From Thermohalobaculum xanthum (GTDB taxonomy: Bacteria; Pseudomonadota; Alphaproteobacteria; Rhodobacterales; Rhodobacteraceae), in contig NZ_JAEHHL010000012.1 of assembly GCF_016623495.1 (NCBI RefSeq), positions 1 through 64,000 of the forward strand: DNA of 64,000 nucleotides. The letters run 5' to 3'. Below, piece after piece: positions 17,542-24,342 of the stretch. The notes beneath the pieces were generated by a model. The model saw nothing but the letters and a program-made list of their open reading frames with translations. It was not told the origin of the DNA and did no database searches. The position numbers and the translations under genes are program-made. Each line of letters starts with the position of its first letter. Within the stretch, counting starts at the first letter, position 1.

Positions 17542-18908
17542 TCCCAACGAGCTCTCCGTCCGGACTAGCGGAGCCGTTTTGCGTAACAGCAGGCGGAGCC
17601 ATTAGCGCCGCGGACTTTCTCGTGGACGTCGCAGCGGCCCGCCATTGCCTCGCCGGCCACGATGCGATTTGCAACATGGCAGAGGCTCGCTACGACTTCT
17701 CGGTTCTGCTATCGGCCGCGATGGCAAACGGACAAACAACGGTCCTGCCACCGTCACGCGCCACCGCTGCCGTCGCCGCTGCACTCGATGGTTGGCGCTC
17801 CCCCCTCACGGTCAAAGCCCTGTCAGATATCGGTCTCGAGCGGCTAAACTCCGAAGCACATGCAGAAAATCAAGCGTTGCCAAAATTGACCGGCCAGGTC
17901 CACGTCTTCACGTCGGGATCGACTGGAAAGCCGGTTCGGCATCTGAAGAACTGGCGTTCGCTCGCTGATGGAGCTCGGCTCACGGCCGAAATTGTCGCGA
18001 GTGCTGGGCTTGAACAAGTCGATACGGTGATGCTGGGAACAACTCCGCACCAGCATATGTATGGGCTGGAGGCAGCGATCTTTGCTGGCATTGCCCATGG
18101 GTACTGCCTGCACGATGCGACGGTCTTCTTTCCTGCCGACCTCGAACGCGCAGTCGACGAGGCGACAGGCCAAGGCATGTCCGATGTCGTCTTGGTGACA
18201 AGCCCGGCGCATCTACGTTTCCTTGAGGAAACGATTGTCACGCTGCCGCAGATTCGCTGCATCATCTCGGCCACCGCACCTCTGCATCGCGACGTTGCAC
18301 GACGCCTCGAAGCGTCGGGGACACGAAAGGTTTTCGAGATATATGGGAGCACTGAAACAGGCTCCCTTGCCCGGCGACGGAGCGCTGAGACGGACCTCTG
18401 GACGCCACTGGACGGCTTTCGGATCGTTGGCCGCGGCGATCGCTGGTTTGCCTCGGCGCCGCATCTGCACGCTACAATCGCCCTAGCGGACGATATCGAT
18501 CTTGAATCCGACGGTCGCTTTCGCCTCCTCGGCCGGCGAGGCGATATGGTGCGGGTCGCGGGAAAGCGGCAGAGCCTCGGCGGGCTGAACGCTGTGCTCT
18601 CGCTGATGCCGGGGCTGCGAGATGGCGTCATATTGAGCGAACCTGGTGCCGACGGCGATCAACTTTCTCTGTTCGTCGTGACCAACGGGGAGAAGCCAGC
18701 GGACCTGCATGCTCTGCGAAAGGCAGTCCGAGCTCACATGCTTGGTTATGTGGATCCAGTTTTCGTGCCGCGGCACGTCCACATCGTCGACCGGATCCCG
18801 AGAGGTGATACAGGTAAGATCTCGGCGGCAGACCAGGTGGTGATGATGAGCGCCGCGCGACGAGGTGCTGATCAGGCTGCGCCAAAGGTTGCCGGAAAGC
18901 GCGAGTAA
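17538..18908 (+). CDS. AMP-dependent synthetase/ligase (aryl acid:ACP ligase candidate)
   Basis: A 456-residue adenylate-forming enzyme. The ATP-binding loop VFTSGSTGKPVRHLKNW (about residues 122-138), EIYGSTETG (A5 motif), the A8-like RLLGRRGDMVRVAGKRQSL and the C-terminal lysine region IPRGDTGKISAAD are all present, so both domains are intact. In aryl-polyene systems such a ligase (ApeH) activates 4-hydroxycinnamic or a related acid and loads it on the ACP. ATG 17538 overlaps the preceding stop and gives the usual start; it is the last gene of the operon and ends 7 bases from a convergent gene. Acid substrate not deducible. Confidence 0.87.
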   Translation: MIPTSSPSGLAEPFCVTAGGAISAADFLVDVAAARHCLAGHDAICNMAEARYDFSVLLSAAMANGQTTVLPPSRATAAVAAALDGWRSPLTVKALSDIGLERLNSEAHAENQALPKLTGQVHVFTSGSTGKPVRHLKNWRSLADGARLTAEIVASAGLEQVDTVMLGTTPHQHMYGLEAAIFAGIAHGYCLHDATVFFPADLERAVDEATGQGMSDVVLVTSPAHLRFLEETIVTLPQIRCIISATAPLHRDVARRLEASGTRKVFEIYGSTETGSLARRRSAETDLWTPLDGFRIVGRGDRWFASAPHLHATIALADDIDLESDGRFRLLGRRGDMVRVAGKRQSLGGLNAVLSLMPGLRDGVILSEPGADGDQLSLFVVTNGEKPADLHALRKAVRAHMLGYVDPVFVPRHVHIVDRIPRGDTGKISAADQVVMMSAARRGADQAAPKVAGKRE

Positions 18909-18915
18909 CCGGCCC

Positions 18916-19551
18916 TCACTGACGATCAATCGGCTGCAGACCATCGAGCTCCGATATCACCGCATCTACATCTCCCCGGTGCTTTTCGAACATGCTGCCG
19001 ATTACCTCTCGCTGCGTGACTGCCAAGGATATCCCTTCGACAACAAGATCCGAGATTGCGACTTTGCCGGAGCGCTCGGACACGATCCAGTTCACGGAGA
19101 TGGCGATCTCGTTGAGCGGCCGAATCTCGCTAGTCACCATGATGCCCTTGGAGCCGATGTCGCGTGCGTCGCCAAGATGAACATAGGTGCGCAGATCCTC
19201 GACAGTTCCTTCAAACGCACGGAAGTAACCGGCGTAGATCCGCGCGATGTAGCGCGAAAAGGCATCGACGAACTGGATGTGCTGCGCATCCGTCATTTCT
19301 CGCCATTTGCGCCCGGCAGAAAATCGCGCAAGCTGCGGCAGCGCGGCCTTTTCCATCAAGATGCGGTTTAGCTGCGCGGCTGTCTCGTGTCTCGGCGCAT
19401 TAGCGACGATAAGCGCCAAGACTTCGTCAATCGTCGCGCTGACGTGGGCGCGCGCGACGTCTGTCGCGACCGTCTGAGCCTGCACCGTACGGGCCGGGAC
19501 CGTCGCTGCGATCCCTAAAACGACAAATGATCTTCTCGTGAGAACTGTCAT
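18916..19551 (-). CDS. MlaC/Ttg2D-like phospholipid-binding exported protein
   Basis: A 211-residue exported protein of the MlaC (toluene tolerance Ttg2) family. It begins with a twin-arginine-like signal (LTRRSFVVLGIAATVPART), followed by a helical domain with MTDAQHIQFVDAFSRYIARIYAGYF, the hallmark segment of this family, and later strands with IMVTSEIRP. MlaC proteins carry phospholipids through the periplasm. No Mla ABC genes are nearby, so it may serve transport of the polyene lipid instead. ATG 19551 is chosen as it starts the signal peptide; ATG 19575 is possible. It faces the polyene operon (7-base gap) and lies downstream of the cysteine-rich and radical SAM genes. Confidence 0.8.
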   Translation of the reverse strand: MTVLTRRSFVVLGIAATVPARTVQAQTVATDVARAHVSATIDEVLALIVANAPRHETAAQLNRILMEKAALPQLARFSAGRKWREMTDAQHIQFVDAFSRYIARIYAGYFRAFEGTVEDLRTYVHLGDARDIGSKGIMVTSEIRPLNEIAISVNWIVSERSGKVAISDLVVEGISLAVTQREVIGSMFEKHRGDVDAVISELDGLQPIDRQ

Positions 19552-19619
19552 TTCCAAGCCATTCAGGCAGAGCATGCGCCGGTTGAAAGGTGACTGGAGT
19601 TCCGCTGCACCTGATCCGC

Positions 19620-19931
19620 TCAGGGGGAGATACGCTGAACGAGCGGCGCGAGTTTATCTTCCGTTGGTTCGAGCACTCTGAGATTGCCGCTGCACGACCG
19701 CGCGTCATACTCGACGCTCCCAATCACGGCATCTCCCAAAACCTCCTCGATCATCGCATACAGCAGGTACATGGCCATGCCCCAGCGCCAGTTCACCCTG
19801 TAGCTAGCGATATTCTTACACTCTGGAAGTATCGGTACTGGACAATCTTGTTTCGACGCCTCGCAGCGAACGCACCAGGCCGCTTCGGTTGGCGTGCAGA
19901 TCGACGCATCACGTCTATAGGGCGCCAACAT
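19620..19931 (-). CDS. Small cysteine-rich protein of unknown function, overlapping a radical SAM gene
   Basis: A candidate 103-residue protein not recognised as any family. It has five cysteines in its first 40 residues (Cys12, 20, 23, 30, 38; the middle pair as CVRC), a hydrophobic MAMYLLYAMIEEVLG, and EYDARSCSGNLRVLE near the end. Its ATG lies 17 bases inside the 3' end of the radical SAM gene, a form of translational coupling, and it is followed after 68 bases by the MlaC-like gene. The cysteines could bind a metal or Fe-S cluster, or be substrate for modification. Reality of the gene rests on the coupling and the cysteine pattern, so confidence is moderate. Confidence 0.5.
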   Translation of the reverse strand: MLAPYRRDASICTPTEAAWCVRCEASKQDCPVPILPECKNIASYRVNWRWGMAMYLLYAMIEEVLGDAVIGSVEYDARSCSGNLRVLEPTEDKLAPLVQRISP

Positions 19932-20964
19932 TAAGGTTGGCGGGCCGGTGCCAGAATGCGAACGCCTCCCTCCCGAAAAGCGGCTCGATGCCTGCCTTTT
20001 CCAACGTTGCCAGCGCATGTTCGCGACGAACCACGAAACGATCGGCGCCGTAGATCGCGTACTTGCTCCGGTCTCTTTCGGGAGTGAAATTGATCGTGAT
20101 TACGTTGGCACCGGCCTTGAAGCCAAGCGCCTGCCCACCAGACTGGGGCTTTTCCAATGCGCTAACCGCGGGAATCAACGCTCGTGGATTAAGTAACCGC
20201 ATGACGGCCATGAGGTTGAGCGTCAGGTTCAAGTCTCCCATGGGGGAACCCGCGAGAGGTGAATTTGCGGCCGGGATGAATGGTGAGGCACTCATCATCT
20301 GTGCGCCGAGTTCGCCGGGCAAGATTGCGTCCCGCACGAGCGACGCCCGGCTTTGACCGGGGAGCCCTACAATTGCTCCCACCCCGGTCCTAAAGCCAAG
20401 GTCAATGAGGTCTTTTGCACAGGCGACGCGAGTGTCCAGATCTTCTCCACACATTTCGAGGTGAAGCTCTGGGTCTGAAGTCTCCTGTTTGAGAATGTAG
20501 CTGTCGGCGCCGGCCTGTTTCAGCTCCTTCAACTCGACTCGGTCTTTGTTTCCTAGGCAGAGCAACACTTCGACATTCCCAGCGAACACTTCCCGAATCT
20601 TCGGTATCAGCCGTAATGAAAGGCGCGTCGAAGCGGGGGTTTCGCCGCCTTGGAGAGCCACTACCCCGACGCCCGCCTGATAAACCGATTCCGCGGCTTC
20701 CAAGACATCGCCGGCGTTCTGAGAGTACCGCTTGTAGCGGTTCTCTACTCGCATTGGACAATACAGACACGACTTCACGCAAACGTCCGTGATCTCGATG
20801 ACGCCCCGAACGACTGCGCTTCGGCCAAAATAGGTATCTCTCACCTCGCGGGCTTCGTCGAAAAGTCTCGTCTGTGCCGCGCCACTCGCGTCCAACATTT
20901 CAGCAATTGCCATTGGCGTTTGCCGATGGGGAGCCAAGTGGCTATTTTGCATTTTTCTGTTCAT
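19915..20964 (-). CDS. Radical SAM enzyme resembling BioB/HydE/PylB
   Basis: A 349-residue radical SAM protein. CVKSCLYC (Cys62, 66, 69 from the chosen start) is the C-x3-C-x2-C site for the 4Fe-4S cluster, followed by the GGE motif in LQGGETP and the biotin-synthase-like layout through VGAIVGLPGQS and ANVITINFTPERDR. Biotin synthase, HydE (hydrogenase maturation) and PylB (methylornithine synthase) share this architecture; no biotin, hydrogenase or pyrrolysine genes are near. ATG 20964 is preferred; a TTG at 21048 extends the frame without support. It heads a leftward set with the cysteine-rich and MlaC-like genes. Reaction unknown. Confidence 0.8.
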   Translation of the reverse strand: MNRKMQNSHLAPHRQTPMAIAEMLDASGAAQTRLFDEAREVRDTYFGRSAVVRGVIEITDVCVKSCLYCPMRVENRYKRYSQNAGDVLEAAESVYQAGVGVVALQGGETPASTRLSLRLIPKIREVFAGNVEVLLCLGNKDRVELKELKQAGADSYILKQETSDPELHLEMCGEDLDTRVACAKDLIDLGFRTGVGAIVGLPGQSRASLVRDAILPGELGAQMMSASPFIPAANSPLAGSPMGDLNLTLNLMAVMRLLNPRALIPAVSALEKPQSGGQALGFKAGANVITINFTPERDRSKYAIYGADRFVVRREHALATLEKAGIEPLFGREAFAFWHRPANLNVGAL

Positions 20965-21738
20965 TATTGGCTGCCTTGCTCGATCATTCTTCTCGTCAGC
21001 GTGATAAAAGATGGTCGCTTCAAGATCCAACCTTATGGGGTTGGGCAACTTCTCATGCGATCGGATCCCCTCTTTGCAAGCTTACCGGATCGGCTACTAC
21101 CATTTGACCTGATGCCGTTCAAAGCTCTCTGGCGCAAGGTCTGCCGTCATCACAAATGCCCGGAACGATGCGTTCGTGAAATCCATATGACGCGGGCTTC
21201 TTTCTTTCGATCTTCTGACCTCAGCCACGATAGGTGCTTGACCTGATAGGACAGTCCGTCAGCGAGAAGAATCCCCCACGATCACCCCCGACGGAGGCGG
21301 CAGCGTTCTACGCTGGCTACGGCCTTTCAGAGTAGGCGAGTTCGGCCGCTTGAAGATCCGCAAGGTCGACGAAGCCGGTCGTTGTTCTTCGCGCAGAACC
21401 TGAATCACGGCGCCAATGTCACGGCCCCCATGGCCGCACCGTCCGCTGAGTGGCAACTCTGTTGTGTTGCAGCAGCGGGTCTTCCCGGAGCTTCGATACG
21501 CGGCTATCTGGTGCACGATTTTGGGGAGCATTCCCTTGTGCTCCGAAACCGGATCGATCGTTCGAGGCGGGATTCGAACTCACCCCAACTGAACCAATTT
21601 TTTGGTGCAAATTTGGTGCAATCAGAGGTGATAAACCATGAAACGTGCTGTGCCCAGATGACAGAGAAATTCTCTTAATGTCCTGATTTTATTTACATAT
21701 ATTTTCACTGTTTATCATTGTTGATCAGCCAATTTGGG
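20965..21738. other. Gene-poor stretch at the island's right end
   Basis: About 770 bases hold the upstream region of the radical SAM gene and no gene I can support. Short open frames on both strands show no family resemblance. From about 21600 the DNA turns AT-rich, contains a repeated decamer (21601-21621) and runs into the tRNA-Lys fragment, which fits the end of an integrated element. Confidence 0.5.
21601..21621. repeat. Two direct copies of TTTGGTGCAA one base apart
   Basis: TTTGGTGCAA occurs at 21601-21610 and 21612-21621. The pair lies about 120 bases from the tRNA-Lys fragment, on the element side. Short direct repeats near an att core often are arm-type binding sites for a tyrosine recombinase or excisionase, so this is a candidate for that; no direct evidence. 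Confidence 0.45.
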
Positions 21739-21784
21739 ACTTTTAATCAGCTGGTCGTGGGTTCGATCCCCACCCCGCTCACCA
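21739..21784 (+). other. tRNA-Lys 3' half, probable att site
   Basis: The 46 bases fold as the 3' half of tRNA-Lys: anticodon loop CTTTTAA (anticodon TTT at 21742-21744), T stem GTGGG/CCCAC around TTCGATC (21757-21773), acceptor strand CCCGCTC (21774-21780), discriminator A and encoded CCA. Upstream of the anticodon loop the sequence is AT-rich and gives no D arm or 5' acceptor GAGCGGG, so no full tRNA exists here. This is the classic attachment-site remnant of an element integrated in a tRNA gene; the crossover would lie in the anticodon loop. Confidence 0.8.
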
Positions 21785-21994
21785 AAAAGATTATCTACAC
21801 CATATACTTATGATTAGAACTGGAGTTAAGAGCACCCGCGACTTAGAAATGGAAGCATATTGGAAGCAGCGTCACCGGGAAATCTGCTCTGCGCGATCGC
21901 GGCATCACGATCCGATGCCGACGGAGAATTGGGTGTGCCTCAGCAATCCGGAGGCTTCTGTGAGCAGCCTGATCCGACTGGCCCGGTTTGAGTG

Positions 21995-22174
21995 TTAGTG
22001 CATTGTCGGCCTGTTTTCCATGTGGACGATGACCTCTGGTGCGGGTGGCCGGTATGCCAGGGCGCTGTGTGGCCGCTTCGTGTTGTAGTGTTTCCGCCAG
22101 CCCTCGATGGTGATCTGGGCTTCTCTGAGGGAGGAGAAGATCTCCCGGTTGAGCATCTCGTCCCGGAACCGGTC
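21995..22174 (-). pseudogene. C-terminal remnant of an IS3-family transposase (OrfB)
   Basis: Read leftward, the frame gives FRDEMLNREIFSSL, ITIEGWRKHYNTKRPHSAL and a tail HMENRPTMH before a TAA stop. This is the end of the DDE integrase core of IS3-family OrfB, where the last acidic residue and the W-R-x-x-Y-N-x-x-R-P-H block are conserved. Only about 60 residues remain; the rest of the transposase is absent, and the frame stops at about 22174 against a different gene fragment. Dead insertion sequence. Confidence 0.85.
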
Positions 22175-22176
22175 GG

Positions 22177-22326
22177 ATGAGCCTGATCGTCTCCGACAGC
22201 AACACCGGCGCGCGCCGGCTTTATGAGCGGAAGGGCTACAGGACCGTCGCGCGGCGCCCGATCGTCTCGATCCCGGGCTGGGATAGCCCGGGGACCGAGT
22301 GGATGCTGATGGTCAAGGACGTCTGA
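22177..22326 (+). pseudogene. C-terminal remnant of a GNAT N-acetyltransferase
   Basis: The frame reads SLIVSDSNTGARRLYERKGY, then RRPIVSIPGWDSPGTEW and a stop. N-x-x-A-x-x-L-Y-E-x-x-G-Y is the acetyl-CoA-binding C-terminal motif B of GNAT enzymes. The N-terminal two thirds with motif A are missing, cut at the junction with the IS3 remnant at about 22175. The preserved reading frame suggests the break is fairly recent. No activity expected. Confidence 0.75.
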
Positions 22327-22461
22327 TAAGCGAAGCCTGCGGCGATTGGCGGAGAGAGGGTGCGGACGGAGGCTGGCAGCAGCGGTCGGACGATCGGCAT
22401 GCATCCGAAAAAACGCACCCGACCGGCACAGCCGGGACACCCGCGGATGTTTCGGCAACCC

Positions 22462-24129
22462 TCAGGGTCGTGCAGGCAGCACGGCGGTTTCGGCGATCGT
22501 CGCGCTTCCGTCGAAGAACTGCCGCGCGCGATCGAGAGCCATCTCGCCAATCGCCCGCCCCATCTCCAGACCCCGCAGATTGGCGTCCTGGATATGGATG
22601 CCGCCATAAAGGCGCGATGCGCCAGCCTCGCGCGCCGCGTCGAACAGGCTGGGCCATTCCAGCACCATCGGCGGTCCATCATACCGCTCGAAGCTCAGAT
22701 CCTTGTCCACGAAGCGGCCCAGCGTGTCGGGGCCTGGCTCGTCGTCGAGATCGAGAACGATCGAGGTCGGATGCAGGGGGTCGTGAAAGACGTCGCTGCC
22801 GACGAAGCGGGCGATCGTCGTGGCGGCAGCCATGCTGAAGGTGCTGTGGCCCGAAACGTATTCCGGGAATGGGGGCGTCACGAAGGTCGCTTCCTGATAG
22901 GGAAGCCACGCGCTGCCAGGGATTGCCGCCACCCCCTTGCCGGGGCCGGCCCACGACACCACGGTCGAGTTGGCCCAGTGATGGCGGATCGCGGTCACGG
23001 GCCGGCCCGAGTCGTAGCCGAGCTTGGCGTCCCAGGCGGCGATCGCTGCGTCATGCAGTGCGCCGGTGAGCGCGAAGTAGAGCTTGGCGGCCTCGCCGAG
23101 CCCGTATCCCTCGCGCAGGACGATGCCCTGGGCGATCTGGTTCCAGTGCCCCGGCGGCGTGTCCGACCGCGGTCCGTCCGCCCAGAACTCGGCAACGCAT
23201 CGCCGCTGCGCGCCGATGGCCGAGTCGTCGAGGGTGCCGTGCAGGGCGAGGACTTCGCCATATTGCTCAAGCCATGCCTCGTGGTTCGTGGTCGTGCGTC
23301 CGCGGGCATCCACATAGGGACGCGGATCGCCGAAGATGGGCGGTCCTGGCGGCCTCAGCGCGTCGCCGGAAGGTAGCGCGAAGGGCCGGACCTCGCCCCA
23401 GTGCGGCGTAAGAAATTTCTGCACCGAATAGGACGCGGGGTCCGCGGTGATGGCGGGCTGACCGGACGGATCGCGCGCCTTCCCGGTCGGGACAGTGAGC
23501 GGCTGCCATCGGTTCGGGTCGTACCCGGCCGCACCCGGGGCTGCCCCCGGCGGGTTGGCGGGCTGGTAGCCGGTCGGGTCGCGAAAATCTTCTTGCCAGT
23601 TCGAGCCATCCGTCGCCCAGAAGCCAAGCACCGCGTCCGCGGCAAGGTTCCCGACCCCCGCCGGGCTCGCCGCGTCTTGATCCTCCCAGTCGATGCTGAA
23701 ACCCAGCGCGCGATGCAATGCATCGAAGAGCGCGCGTTGGCCCGGATAGAGCGCCGACGCGACACGGTGCGCGGCGTGGCTCATCGCCATCGACTTGCTG
23801 GCTTCGCTCCGCTCGACCGCGGGCCGTCGTAGCGCCCGGCCAAACCTTGATCCGATGGCGACCTCATCATAGGCGGCCCAGGCGTCGTAGATCGCACTGT
23901 GCACGAGGTGGAGGTTCCGCGCCGTCACGGTCGGTCGCGGCGGGTTTTGCCGCACGGCGGCGAGAACCGCCTCGTTCCAGTTGAGGACGAGATTGTCGTA
24001 TTGCAGCGGCCGGTAGGCGCGCGTCGCGTCCGAAGCCGCGGCCTGCGTGACGGCACCGGCAATCGCTGGCGCGCCGATCGGCGCGAGCGCGAGGCCGCTG
24101 ACAAGGAGCAAGAAGATCCGCGTCCTCAT
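22462..24129 (-). CDS. Vanadium-dependent haloperoxidase (PAP2 superfamily)
   Basis: A 555-residue exported enzyme. A signal peptide (IFLLLVSGLALAPIGA) follows ATG 24129, which has GGAGG six bases upstream and is preferred over a frame open to 24267. All vanadate ligands of chloroperoxidase have counterparts: Lys369 and Arg376 in KLGYDSGR, Ser426-Gly427-His428 in EYVSGHS, and Arg506/His512 in RLYGGIH, with the same K-x6-R and R-x5-H spacing. It would use peroxide to oxidise halides in the periplasm or outside; phosphatase activity is the alternative within the superfamily. It is monocistronic by appearance. Not linked to the polyene operon except by distance. Confidence 0.88.
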   Translation of the reverse strand: MRTRIFLLLVSGLALAPIGAPAIAGAVTQAAASDATRAYRPLQYDNLVLNWNEAVLAAVRQNPPRPTVTARNLHLVHSAIYDAWAAYDEVAIGSRFGRALRRPAVERSEASKSMAMSHAAHRVASALYPGQRALFDALHRALGFSIDWEDQDAASPAGVGNLAADAVLGFWATDGSNWQEDFRDPTGYQPANPPGAAPGAAGYDPNRWQPLTVPTGKARDPSGQPAITADPASYSVQKFLTPHWGEVRPFALPSGDALRPPGPPIFGDPRPYVDARGRTTTNHEAWLEQYGEVLALHGTLDDSAIGAQRRCVAEFWADGPRSDTPPGHWNQIAQGIVLREGYGLGEAAKLYFALTGALHDAAIAAWDAKLGYDSGRPVTAIRHHWANSTVVSWAGPGKGVAAIPGSAWLPYQEATFVTPPFPEYVSGHSTFSMAAATTIARFVGSDVFHDPLHPTSIVLDLDDEPGPDTLGRFVDKDLSFERYDGPPMVLEWPSLFDAAREAGASRLYGGIHIQDANLRGLEMGRAIGEMALDRARQFFDGSATIAETAVLPARP

Positions 24130-24342
24130 GACGACCTCCGGAAATTGCGCGACCGGCGCCTCGGCATGTCGACCGATGGAACCGGCGAAATCTCGACGCC
24201 CGCGAATTTGCCGACGATACCGCGGATGCCGCCCTCCCGCCAGCGACGTGACTTTGCCTCGGCGCAAACAAACGCATCAGTCGCGGCCGCGAAAACTAAA
24301 CAACTCCGGAGGGGATGCGATCAGCGCATCGTCCGGAGGATG

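Larger units (their letters stand above)
6300..18908 (+). other. Aryl-polyene/xanthomonadin-like biosynthetic operon (15 genes)
   Basis: Fifteen genes run in one direction with overlaps or gaps of a few bases, apart from short gaps around the small lipoprotein gene. The set matches the aryl-polyene type: KS plus CLF-like partner, ketoreductase, two hotdog dehydratases, ACP, AMP-ligase, acyltransferase, glycosyltransferase, methyltransferase, LolA-like protein, MMPL transporter and COG4648-type membrane protein. In studied systems (E. coli ape genes, Xanthomonas pig genes) these make a conjugated aryl polyene carboxylic acid attached to a lipid and placed in the outer membrane. Product identity here is inferred. 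Confidence 0.85.
1..21784. mobile_element. Right-hand part of a probable tRNA-Lys-integrated genomic island
   Basis: The stretch ends on the right in a tRNA-Lys 3' half (21739-21784) with no matching 5' half beside it, and AT-rich DNA lies just inside that point. Elements that insert into tRNA genes by tyrosine recombinases commonly leave the intact tRNA at one end and a 3' fragment at the other, so the element would lie to the left of the fragment. The genes here look less GC-rich than those after 35 kb. The integrase and the left end are not in the window, so the island and its left limit are inferred. Confidence 0.5.

Noticed and set aside
21259-21531. Minus-strand open frame of 90 codons near the island end
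   Set aside because: Could be an integrase or transposase remnant, but no recognisable motif; not reported as a gene.
21565-21600. A TTCGAA-like stretch that looked like a second tRNA T arm on the minus strand
   Set aside because: The bases around the loop do not form a proper stem and no acceptor or CCA follows.
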